Source: Prevotella sp. (GTDB taxonomy: Bacteria > Bacteroidota > Bacteroidia > Bacteroidales > Bacteroidaceae). From it: 44,458 bases of DNA. The stretch spans positions 1 through 44,458 of the forward strand of contig JAFSNR010000142.1 in assembly GCA_017443345.1 (NCBI GenBank). The letters are read 5' to 3'. The notes beneath the pieces are model-generated. The model was not told where the DNA came from. It worked only from the letters and a program-made list of their open reading frames with translations, and searched no databases. Position numbers and translations under genes: made by a program. Shown in pieces: positions 19,001 through 26,430 of the stretch (its first letter is position 1; each line of letters begins with the position of its first letter).

Positions 19001-21586
19001 CTCGTAGGTGATCTTCAGGTTCAACAACTCGTTGCTCTTGTCAGCGGTGCCTCGTTGAATCAAACGATTATCAGCGAAGATACTGTAGACCATATGGACG
19101 TCCTTGGCAGAAGAACCTACCTGGATCGTCACAGGACCACCATCGCGTGGAAAGTCGGAGGCCGACTGATAGAACCAGTCTTCGGTCTCTGTAGCTGGTG
19201 TGGTATCATCGAGCGAGAAGAGCACGAACTCACGTTTCACCGTGTCGCCTTCACAGATACCCTCCAACGTATGCTTACCACTCTTCAACTGATAGTCGGC
19301 AATGGCGATAGGGGCATTGGTCTTGGTCTTTTTCCAGACTCCTTCATCGATACGATAATTCAGCTCGGCATCAAGCTTCTGACCTGCGGCATTCGTCAGA
19401 TGGAAGGTAGCCGTTGGCTTATCGTCGAGCAACATTTTCTCTGCCAGTTCCACACTGAGCGCCTGCTTACGGTTACCCAAGGGCAATGACAGCAGGCCGT
19501 TATGCGTCTCTCCTGCACCATCCGTCACATCAGCAGATACCTCGAAGTGGTAGAACATCGGATGATCGGTCTCAGGCATCTCCAATGGCATGATGACCTC
19601 AAACGTACCATCATCGCCCGTGGTGGCATCACCTCTGTAGACCTCGACACCATCACTGCGGTAGTTCAGCGCTCCCGTGTCCCAGTAGCGACTGTAGGAC
19701 CACCACCAGAAGGCTGTGCGACGTACCACCTTATAGCTAACCTTGGCACCCTGTACAGGTACGCCTGCGAAGCTCTTGGCCTCACCCTTTACCGTCAGCG
19801 TATCACCTGCCGCATAGGCTTGCTTTACCTCTGGGAAGTCGACATGGAACGTGGGGCGTTTGTATTCCTCCACACGGATATGATGACGCTGACCGTCTAC
19901 CGCGATGGTGAAAACACCCGTCAAACCTGATTCGGGCAAGGTAAACTCCATGGCAGCGACACCATAGGCATCGCTTTTAACATTTTCCTCAGCGACCACT
20001 TTACTGTTGGCATCACGCAGCATGAAGTGCACGTAACGCCCGTCAACCACCTGGTGGTCCAGGCCATTCGTCACCTGATAGAGGAGCGCTGAGGCAAAGA
20101 CCTTTTGTCCTGGACGGTAGATGGCACGATCGGTGTAGATACAGATCCGCGTACCGTCGTCAGGATGATTGGGCGAGCCGTAGCGAGAGTTATCACTCAA
20201 GGGCTCACAGAAGTTATCCGTATCGGTATAGGCCCAGGTTTCCAGTCGATGCAAGGTACCTTCGTGTTCGAAGATATACTCACCCTTCGCGTCGGTCTCG
20301 ACCTGAAAATCCTTATAATCCTTATAGGTATGATACACCCTGATACGCAGATGGGCACCAGCGATGGGCTGTCCCGTCGTGGCACTGACCACCACGTAGC
20401 GCATGCGCTCATTCCCAGGCTGTGGCTCAGCGATGGTAAACACGTCCGTCACGTGCAACAGACTGCGCGAGAATCCCGTGCTCTTGTCTGTCTGGAACTC
20501 CACCATATAGATGCCCACAGGCAGGCCTTCGAGCGTCATCGCGTCCTCGAAGATCTCGTAGGGTGCCTTACCTGTGTAGGTATGTGTCTGTTCGCTGATC
20601 ACTTCTCTCAGATGGGGTTTCACCTGTGCATAGCCCTTGGGATAGTTGGGCGTTTCACGGAAGTCGCCGTCGAGCGTGGTACGATACACACGCATGGTCA
20701 GCGATCCGATGTTGCGCAACTCCGTCAGTTTCACCTCCTGCGACTGCTGGGGAATGACCCGCTGACGCTCGTAGGCGACACTAAACTGGGGATTAGTCAT
20801 ACGTATTTCCTCATTCTCAAAGGTGTGTTTCATGCGTTTCCAAGAACTCCACTTACCCATAGCCTCGTGGATATAGGCCAGTCGGGCACCTTTTTCGAGA
20901 TAAGAGATCTTCTGGTATCTCAGCATAGCCAACTCTCCAGCCTCCGGCAGATCCTCATAGACCTTAATCACGGAGTCGAGTTCCTCCGCCGTAGCGTATT
21001 CGTACACTTCTCTGGCGGTGATACAGGCAGCCCTACGGTTACCCACCTTATTATAATAGGCATGGATATTCTTGAAGTCGCGGTCGAGCTCATAACCCAC
21101 CACACTCAACAGATCATTGTCGAAGATATCCGCGTTGATACCTTTCACGATAAAGGGCGCGTAGGCCTTGTCCTTCACCTGGGCCAGCTGTTCACAGAGC
21201 TCAGGCGTCAGTTCTGGTGCCTCTATCCCGAGCTCCAGCATGCGATTCTGCAGGCCGACTCGGTAGAGCACAGTCTGATACACGGTCTTGAGCACCACGT
21301 CATCAGTGTTCTCATAGCGTTCGATGATGCGCTCCATGGCTGGTTTCAATGAGTCTGGAGAGATCCCGGCCATCACCTGGGCACCCTGCAGTTCAGCCTT
21401 CATCAGCTGACCGTAGTCCTTGTCCTTCGCGGCCTTCTCCACAATCCGCTGCAAAACCTCATACTCGGTCTTGGGCAGATCCTTCTTCTGAGCCTCTGCC
21501 ACTTTCTTCCATAAGGAAGCATACGACTGTCCGAAAATAAACAATGGCATCATCAATGCGAAAAATAAGGTGGTACTTTTTTTCAT
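16082..21586 (-). CDS. Alpha-2-macroglobulin-like protein without thioester motif
   Basis: 1834 residues. A signal peptide (MKKSTTLFFALMMPLFIFGQ) is followed by a helical N-terminal part, an MG2-type domain around residues 490-580 (DRAIYRPGQKVFASALLY), further Ig-like domains, and an A2M domain starting near residue 1110 (TLPESLTTWRFMGVAHTRD). The C-terminal alpha-toroid region has the segment PTVGTPCDDNAISQAASFY where other family members can carry CxEQ; no thioester motif is visible. Two in-frame short-repeat stretches lie near the C-terminus (VKSEKFS and a Ser/Asn run). The family includes periplasmic protease inhibitors, but lack of a thioester leaves its mechanism open. It heads a unit with the DUF1573 gene. 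Confidence 0.92.
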   Translation of the reverse strand: MKKSTTLFFALMMPLFIFGQSYASLWKKVAEAQKKDLPKTEYEVLQRIVEKAAKDKDYGQLMKAELQGAQVMAGISPDSLKPAMERIIERYENTDDVVLKTVYQTVLYRVGLQNRMLELGIEAPELTPELCEQLAQVKDKAYAPFIVKGINADIFDNDLLSVVGYELDRDFKNIHAYYNKVGNRRAACITAREVYEYATAEELDSVIKVYEDLPEAGELAMLRYQKISYLEKGARLAYIHEAMGKWSSWKRMKHTFENEEIRMTNPQFSVAYERQRVIPQQSQEVKLTELRNIGSLTMRVYRTTLDGDFRETPNYPKGYAQVKPHLREVISEQTHTYTGKAPYEIFEDAMTLEGLPVGIYMVEFQTDKSTGFSRSLLHVTDVFTIAEPQPGNERMRYVVVSATTGQPIAGAHLRIRVYHTYKDYKDFQVETDAKGEYIFEHEGTLHRLETWAYTDTDNFCEPLSDNSRYGSPNHPDDGTRICIYTDRAIYRPGQKVFASALLYQVTNGLDHQVVDGRYVHFMLRDANSKVVAEENVKSDAYGVAAMEFTLPESGLTGVFTIAVDGQRHHIRVEEYKRPTFHVDFPEVKQAYAAGDTLTVKGEAKSFAGVPVQGAKVSYKVVRRTAFWWWSYSRYWDTGALNYRSDGVEVYRGDATTGDDGTFEVIMPLEMPETDHPMFYHFEVSADVTDGAGETHNGLLSLPLGNRKQALSVELAEKMLLDDKPTATFHLTNAAGQKLDAELNYRIDEGVWKKTKTNAPIAIADYQLKSGKHTLEGICEGDTVKREFVLFSLDDTTPATETEDWFYQSASDFPRDGGPVTIQVGSSAKDVHMVYSIFADNRLIQRGTADKSNELLNLKITYEESYGNGLLLNFAWVKNGQCYTHTATIRRPLPDKHLTLEWGTFRDRLKPGQQEEWTLTVRDAEGKPVDAQLMATLYDQSLDMIVPHQWSLSPYVYLPLPSNNWRFLSHHRLRDSGSRSWAPLSVKDLVFSRFDHSIYPSYYYRSFHGFGRGAVMAGKGLSRGVMDDMMVMEEAPMMANQEVMMSKAAVANDTDEAEGSVVEEQQGTEDVQVRENLNETAFFYPQLTTNEQGVIALKFTLPESLTTWRFMGVAHTRDMHYGRIEGTTVAQKDVMIQPNVPRFLRHGDEATISARIFSTAEKTLTGQARLKLIDPETDAIVLEQSQPVSLKAGGTAAVTFPVDMTHVESSLLICQMTVSGKGFSDGEQHYLPILPCTERVTVTVPLTQHQPGIQTVDVQKLIPADAKNSKLVFEYTNQPAWLMVQALPTVGTPCDDNAISQAASFYANSLGRYILARNPQAKTAFELWKQEADGNSLTSALAKNQDLKDLVLNETPWVMDAERETEQKQRMGDFFDENLMQRRLDDAISKLNRLQSADGSWSWWPDMPGSFYMTVAISEMFVRLNAMAGEQSETRNMLTSAFSFMGQEIIEEVKEIKRQAKEYGIEPSFPSFKALEWLYLCTLDGRELPGDVQEANRYLLKLLKKDIKNQSIYEKALTAVILSTPEPKRALEYAQSLKEYTVYREDMGRYYDTPRAGYSWYDYKIPTQTVAIEALQRLTPNDQQTIEEMQRWLLQEKRTQAWDTPINSVNAVYAFLCGGEKGVVKSEKFSLSAENATVKVDGKPMELPKATAGLGYVKTPVSPESKEIAIEKTSEGTSWGAVYAQFTQSSKNIADTGSGITVKRELVPVKAGNTSNSSNSSNSSTPSLKVGDRIRIRITITADRDYDFVQVLDKRAACLEPVRQLSGWHNGSYCTPKDYSTNYYFDFLSKGQHVIENEYFIDRSGTYATGSCVVECAYAPEFRAVTHSQILNIKQ
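16420..16455 (-). repeat. 9-base in-frame tandem repeat in the macroglobulin-like gene
   Basis: Three exact AGTAATTCT units on the coding strand, flanked by near copies, encode a short Ser/Asn run (SNSSNSSNSS). Being a multiple of three bases, copy changes would keep the frame. Confidence 0.88.
16697..16729 (-). repeat. AGTGAAA-type words inside the macroglobulin-like gene
   Basis: The coding strand carries GTGAAAAGTGAAAAGTTC, giving residues VKSEKF. The same DNA word yields VKSEK in the helicase gene at 44251-44281. With only about two words, chance cannot be excluded. Confidence 0.55.
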
Positions 21587-21616
21587 TTTTTACCCACTTA
21601 AATGGTTTTTACTATG

Positions 21617-21624
21617 CAAAGGTA
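21617..21624 (-). promoter_or_regulatory. TAnnTTTG promoter element for the macroglobulin-like gene
   Basis: TACCTTTG on the minus strand, 31 bases upstream of the ATG at 21586, in the 95-base divergent spacer. Confidence 0.78.
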
Positions 21625-21644
21625 GTATTTTTTCTTGAAAAACC

Positions 21645-21676
21645 TTTGGAATTTATAATTTATTATATTATCTTTG
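21645..21676 (+). promoter_or_regulatory. Full Bacteroidota promoter for the acyl-CoA synthetase gene
   Basis: A -33 element TTTG (21645-21648) and a -7 element TATCTTTG (21669-21676) are separated by 20 bases. The -7 box ends 5 bases before the ATG at 21682, so the transcript should start at or next to the start codon and be nearly leaderless. Confidence 0.78.
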
Positions 21677-21681
21677 CATCC

Positions 21682-23772
21682 ATGATTAACCAACAACTAT
21701 TAAATCCTAAGAGCATCGTCGTCGTTGGCGGCTCTAACAATGTGCACAAACCAGGTGGTTCCATTGTGCGCAACATCATCAGCGGAGACTTCAGCGGTCC
21801 CCTGCATATCGTGAATCCCAAAGAGGACGAAGTACAAGGCATCAAGGCCGTACACGACGTAAAGGACATCCCTCAGACGGATCTCGCCGTTCTCGTGGTG
21901 GCTGCTAAGTTCTGTCCCGACTATGTCGATTACCTTTGTGCAGAGAAGGGGGTACGCGCCTTTGTCATCATCTCTGCCGGATTCGGAGAAGAGACAAAAG
22001 AGGGCGCGGTGCTTGAACAGCGTATCCTCGATACCTGCGAGAAGTTTGGCGCTGCCTTGATTGGTCCCAACTGCATCGGTCTACTCAACCGCAACCACCA
22101 CAGTGTGTTCACCCTACCCATCCCCCAACTCAATCCTCAGGGCGTCGACTTCATCAGTGGTTCTGGTGCCACAGCGGTCTTCATCCTCGAGAGTGCCGTC
22201 ATCAAGGGTCTCCAGTTCAATTCTGTCTGGAGCATTGGCAACGGCAAGCAGATTGGCATCGAGGATGTACTCATGTATATGGACGAGCATTTCAACCCCG
22301 AGACCGACTCGAAGGTGAAACTGCTCTATATCGAGAATATCTCCGACCCCGACAAGTTACTGTTCCATGCCTGCAGCCTGATCCGTAAGGGCTGTCGCAT
22401 CGCGGCCATCAAGGCGGGATCGAGCGAGAGTGGTTCGCGCGCGGCGTCTTCCCATACAGGTGCCATCGCCTCCAGTGACTCAGCTGTCGAGGCTCTTTTC
22501 CGCAAGGCGGGCATCGTGCGCTGTTTCTCACGCGAGGAACTGACCACCGTGGGGTGTATCTTTACCCTACCGCCGTTGAAAGGGCGCAACTTCGCCATCG
22601 TCACTCATGCGGGTGGCCCTGGTGTCATGCTGACGGATGCACTCTCGAAGGGGGGACTCAACGTGCCACACATCGAAGGGCCCTTGGCAGAGGAGTTGAA
22701 AACGAAACTCTTCCCGGGTTCCTCAGTAGCCAACCCCATCGACTTCCTCGCAACAGGAACCCCCGAGCAACTGGGTACCGTCATCGACTACTGCGAGAAC
22801 ATGTTTGATCATATCGACGCCATCGCTGTCATCTACGGCACACCGGGACTCACCCAACTCTACGAGGCCTACGATGTGCTCGACAAGAAGATCCGTGAGT
22901 GCAAGAAGCCTATCTTCCCCATACTGCCGAGTCTTCACACCGCTGGCCCTGAGGTCGAGGAGTTCCTCAAGAAGGGGCATGTGAACTTCAGTGACGAGGT
23001 AACACTGGCCACGGCTCTCTCACAGGTCATGAACACGCCACCGCCTGCACCACCTGAGGTTCAGCTTTATGGCATCGATATCCCCCGACTCAACAAGATC
23101 ATCTTCCGCGAGACCAACCGTCTGAAGTTCGAAGGTCTTCAGAGCGGCTACCTCGCCCCCGACACAGTGCGCGAGATACTCACTTGTGCAGGCATCCCCC
23201 TCGTGCCCGAGATGGTATCCACCTCGAAGGACGAGTTGACGGCCTTTGCACAAAAAGTGGGATTCCCCGTCGTAGCCAAGGTCGTAGGGCCTGTCCATAA
23301 GAGCGATGTGGGTGGCGTGACGCTCAATATCCGCACACCTGAGCATCTTGCCCTCGAGTTCGACCGGATGATGCAGATCCAGGATGCCACGGGTGTCATG
23401 GTACAGAAGATGCTCAAGGGCACCGAACTCTTCATCGGTGCAAAATACGAGGAGCGTTTCGGGCATGTGGTACTCTGCGGACTGGGCGGCATCTTCGTCG
23501 AGGTTCTCAAGGATGTGTCGTCTGGATTGGCTCCCCTCTCCTACGACGAGGCTTATTCGATGATCCGTTCGCTCAGAGGCTATAAGATATTAAAAGGTAC
23601 GCGCGGTCAACGGGGCATCAACGAACAGAAGTATGCCGAGATTATCGTGCGTCTCTCCACCCTCCTGCGCTTCGCCACGGAGATCAAGGAGATGGATCTC
23701 AATCCGCTACTTGCCAACGAGAACGACATCGTCGCCGTCGACGCACGTATCCTCATCGAGAGGGAGGATTAG
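21682..23772 (+). CDS. ADP-forming acyl-CoA synthetase (acetyl-CoA synthetase family)
   Basis: 696 residues from the ATG at 21682; this start fits the promoter and begins MINQQLLNPKSIVVVGGSNN. Domains in order: CoA-binding Rossmann domain (to about 130), a succinyl-CoA-ligase-like domain, and a C-terminal ATP-grasp domain (from about 470, with VAKVVGPVHKSDVGGV). The phosphohistidine motif ASSHTGAIASSD is near residue 260. Such enzymes convert acyl-CoA, ADP and phosphate to the acid, CoA and ATP, usually with acetate or branched acids. The alpha and beta parts are fused. The downstream cellobiose phosphorylase gene follows after a heptad linker; both yield energy-conserving steps in fermentation, which is an inference about their pairing. 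Confidence 0.94.
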   Translation: MINQQLLNPKSIVVVGGSNNVHKPGGSIVRNIISGDFSGPLHIVNPKEDEVQGIKAVHDVKDIPQTDLAVLVVAAKFCPDYVDYLCAEKGVRAFVIISAGFGEETKEGAVLEQRILDTCEKFGAALIGPNCIGLLNRNHHSVFTLPIPQLNPQGVDFISGSGATAVFILESAVIKGLQFNSVWSIGNGKQIGIEDVLMYMDEHFNPETDSKVKLLYIENISDPDKLLFHACSLIRKGCRIAAIKAGSSESGSRAASSHTGAIASSDSAVEALFRKAGIVRCFSREELTTVGCIFTLPPLKGRNFAIVTHAGGPGVMLTDALSKGGLNVPHIEGPLAEELKTKLFPGSSVANPIDFLATGTPEQLGTVIDYCENMFDHIDAIAVIYGTPGLTQLYEAYDVLDKKIRECKKPIFPILPSLHTAGPEVEEFLKKGHVNFSDEVTLATALSQVMNTPPPAPPEVQLYGIDIPRLNKIIFRETNRLKFEGLQSGYLAPDTVREILTCAGIPLVPEMVSTSKDELTAFAQKVGFPVVAKVVGPVHKSDVGGVTLNIRTPEHLALEFDRMMQIQDATGVMVQKMLKGTELFIGAKYEERFGHVVLCGLGGIFVEVLKDVSSGLAPLSYDEAYSMIRSLRGYKILKGTRGQRGINEQKYAEIIVRLSTLLRFATEIKEMDLNPLLANENDIVAVDARILIERED

Positions 23773-23828
23773 GGCTGAGAGTTGAAAGTTGAAAGTTGAG
23801 AGTTTAAAGTTTATAGTTTATAGATATG
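23770..23828 (+). repeat. Stop-to-start heptad linker, acyl-CoA synthetase to cellobiose phosphorylase
   Basis: TAG (stop) is followed by GGCTGAG, AGTTGAA, AGTTGAA, AGTTGAG, AGTTTAA, AGTTTAT, AGTTTAT, then AGAT and ATG: 53 = 7x7+4 bases with no unrelated sequence. The last 14 bases AGTTTATAGATATG match those before the polyprenyl synthase and queF genes. Confidence 0.93.
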
Positions 23829-26354
23829 GAACAACAAAAACGTTACGGTCATTTTGATGACCAGCATCGCGAGTATGTCATTACAGACCCGCAGACACCT
23901 TGGCCTTGGATTAACTATCTGGGCAACGAGGATTTCTTCTCACTGATTTCCAACACCGCTGGCGGCTACTCTTTCTACAAGGATGCCAAGTTCCGCCGCA
24001 TCACCCGCTATCGTTACAACAACGTACCGATGGACAATGGTGGTCGCTACTTCTACATCAAGGATGGCAACACCGTCTGGAATCCGGGATGGAAACCCTG
24101 TAAGACGCCGCTCGACTTCTACGAGTGCCGTCATGGTATGAGCTATACGCGCATCACGGGGCGTAAGAACGGTGTAGAGGCCTCTGTACTCTTCTTCGTA
24201 CCCTTGAAAAAATGGTGCGAGGTACAGAAACTGACGCTGAAGAACGAATCTCAGGAGACTAAGACACTGAAACTCTTCTCGTTCGAGGAGTGGTGTCTCT
24301 GGAATGCCGCTACCGATATGGAGAACTTCCAACGCAACTTCTCAACGGGTGAGGTGGAAGTCGAGGTGCCGAATCTCGGCATCTCAACTTCGAACAATAG
24401 TTCGAAGATTGAGGGTAGCACCATCTACCACAAGACGGAGTATCGCGAGCGTCGTAACCACTACGCTTTCTATCATGTGAACGCTGAGATTCAGGGCTTT
24501 GATACCGACCGCGAGACCTTCGTTGGCCTCTACAACTCATTTGCCGATCCTCAGGCTGTCCTCGAGGGTAAGCCCCGCAACAGCCACGCCCATGGCTGGA
24601 GCCCCATCGCTTCTCACTACATCGAGGTCACCCTCGCTCCAGGCGAGTCGAAGGACTTCATCTTCCTCCTCGGCTATATCGAGAACGAGCAGGACGATAA
24701 GTGGGAGAGCCTCCAAGTCATCAACAAGAAGAAGGCTCATGCTCTTATCGCTGAGCTCGATACCACTGAGAAGGTCGACAAGGCCTTTGCAGAACTCTGC
24801 CAGCTCTGGGATGCTCTCCTTAATATATATAAGGTAAAGACAGGCAACGACAAACTCGACCGCATGGTCAATATCTGGAACCAGTACCAGTGTATGGTGA
24901 CGTTCAACTTCTCGCGAAGTGCCAGCTTCTTCGAGAGTGGCGTAGGTCGTGGCATGGGTTTCCGCGATTCGAATCAGGACCTCGTGGGCTTTGTTCATCA
25001 GATTCCCCCACGTGCACGTCAGCGCATCATCGACATCGCCTCGACGCAGTTCCCTGATGGTGGCTGCTATCACCAGTATCAGCCCCTCACCAAGCGCGGC
25101 AACAACGACATTGGTGGTGGATTCAATGATGACCCATGCTGGCTCATCTTTGGTACCGTAGCTTATATCAAGGAGACGGGCGACTTCTCGATTCTCGACG
25201 AGATGGTGCCCTTCGATAACCAGCCTGGCTCTGAGGTCACCCTGTTCGAGCACCTGAAGGTGTCGATGGATCATGTCATCAAGAACCTCGGTCCCCACAT
25301 GCTGCCACTCATCGGACGTGCCGACTGGAACGACTGTTTGAACCTCAACTGCTTCTCTTGGGATCCCAACGAGAGCTTCCAGACCACAGAGAACGTCTCT
25401 GAAGGCACCAAGGCAGAGTCGCTCATGATCGCAGGTCTCTTCGTGGTTACTGGCAAAGATTATGTAAATCTTTGCCGGAGGTTAGAGGTTAGAGCCACTA
25501 ACCCCTCACCACTAACCCCTGCATTCTTTGCTGCAGAAGCAGCAAGAATGCAGAAGGCTGTCGACGCTATGATAGAGGCTGTGAAGAAGCATGGCTGGGA
25601 TGGCGAGTGGTACCTCCGCGCCTACGACTTCTATGGTAACAAGATTGGTTCTAACGAGTGCGATGAAGCCAAGATCTTCATCGAGTCTCAGGGCTGGTGC
25701 ACCATGGCTGAGATTGGTGCTGAAGATGGTATGGTAGCCAAGTCGCTCGATTCTTGTAAGAAGTACCTCGAATGCGAACATGGTATGGTACTCAACAACC
25801 CTGCCTTCTCGAAATACATCTACGAATATGGTGAGATCTCCTCTTATCCCGAGGGCTACAAGGAGAACGCCGGTATCTTCTGCCACAACAATCCTTGGGT
25901 CATCATTGGAGAGTGTCTCGCAGGTCGCGGTAACGATGCCTGGAGCCATTACGCCAAGATCCTCCCATCATACGTTGAAGAGAAATACCAGACCCTCCAT
26001 AAGGTGGAGCCTTATGTGAACTGTCAGATGGTAGCTGGTAAGGACGCCTTCAAGCCTGGCGAGGGTAAGAACTCATGGCTCACAGGTACCGCCGCCTGGA
26101 TGTGGTACACTGTTTCTGAGTTCATCCTCGGTATCAAGCCTGACTATGATGGTATCCGTATCGATCCTTGTCTGCCTGAGACAGCTACTGACTATACCGT
26201 TCAGCGTAAGTTCCGTGATGCCGACTACGATATCACTATCCATCCGAACGGACAGCAGAAGGGAGTGAAGAAGATTGTCCTCGACGGACAGCCCATCGAA
26301 GGCACTGTCATCCCCTACTCTGCCGGCAAGCACACTGTAGAGGTGACAATGTAA
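23826..26354 (+). CDS. Cellobiose phosphorylase-like GH94 enzyme
   Basis: 842 residues. The N-terminus [17 protein letters not shown] and [15 protein letters not shown], followed by [20 protein letters not shown], are described here by fragments typical of GH94 cellobiose phosphorylases. The (alpha/alpha)6 domain carries [13 protein letters not shown] with the catalytic aspartate near residue 497, and the C-terminal part has [16 protein letters not shown]. The enzyme cleaves cellobiose with phosphate to glucose 1-phosphate and glucose, saving ATP. There is no signal peptide, so it acts in the cytoplasm. Residues about 550-570 ([20 protein letters not shown]) are a likely insert encoded by 7-base words between two hairpins; comparison with memory of the family suggests the loop is normally much shorter. 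Specificity for cellobiose over related disaccharides is likely, not certain. Confidence 0.92.
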   Translation: MEQQKRYGHFDDQHREYVITDPQTPWPWINYLGNEDFFSLISNTAGGYSFYKDAKFRRITRYRYNNVPMDNGGRYFYIKDGNTVWNPGWKPCKTPLDFYECRHGMSYTRITGRKNGVEASVLFFVPLKKWCEVQKLTLKNESQETKTLKLFSFEEWCLWNAATDMENFQRNFSTGEVEVEVPNLGISTSNNSSKIEGSTIYHKTEYRERRNHYAFYHVNAEIQGFDTDRETFVGLYNSFADPQAVLEGKPRNSHAHGWSPIASHYIEVTLAPGESKDFIFLLGYIENEQDDKWESLQVINKKKAHALIAELDTTEKVDKAFAELCQLWDALLNIYKVKTGNDKLDRMVNIWNQYQCMVTFNFSRSASFFESGVGRGMGFRDSNQDLVGFVHQIPPRARQRIIDIASTQFPDGGCYHQYQPLTKRGNNDIGGGFNDDPCWLIFGTVAYIKETGDFSILDEMVPFDNQPGSEVTLFEHLKVSMDHVIKNLGPHMLPLIGRADWNDCLNLNCFSWDPNESFQTTENVSEGTKAESLMIAGLFVVTGKDYVNLCRRLEVRATNPSPLTPAFFAAEAARMQKAVDAMIEAVKKHGWDGEWYLRAYDFYGNKIGSNECDEAKIFIESQGWCTMAEIGAEDGMVAKSLDSCKKYLECEHGMVLNNPAFSKYIYEYGEISSYPEGYKENAGIFCHNNPWVIIGECLAGRGNDAWSHYAKILPSYVEEKYQTLHKVEPYVNCQMVAGKDAFKPGEGKNSWLTGTAAWMWYTVSEFILGIKPDYDGIRIDPCLPETATDYTVQRKFRDADYDITIHPNGQQKGVKKIVLDGQPIEGTVIPYSAGKHTVEVTM
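25452..25553 (+). repeat. In-frame insert of three successive inverted repeats with heptad words
   Basis: Hairpin 1: GGCAAAGATT/AATCTTTGCC (25452-25476, loop 5). Middle: GTTAGAG words followed by inverted ACTAACC words (25480-25520). Hairpin 2: CTGCATTCTTTGCTGC with GCAGCAAGAATGCAG (25519-25553, loop 4, one bulge). All lie inside the cellobiose phosphorylase frame. Confidence 0.82.
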
Positions 26355-26382
26355 GCACATAAAATCAATCACTCTATGATTC

Positions 26383-26427
26383 AAATGACGCGCCGACGCA
26401 CCTTAACGTCGACGCGTCATTTTTGTT
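26383..26427. terminator. Bidirectional terminator between convergent genes
   Basis: A 16-base arm AAATGACGCGCCGACG pairs with CGTCGACGCGTCATTT with one wobble; A- and T-rich flanks on both sides let it serve the phosphorylase gene (plus) and the antiporter gene (minus). Confidence 0.88.
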
Positions 26428-26430
26428 TGT

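Noticed and set aside
20105-21352. A 415-codon plus-strand frame opposite the macroglobulin-like gene
   Set aside because: Antisense shadow caused by codon bias in a GC-richer gene; no start context or family resemblance.
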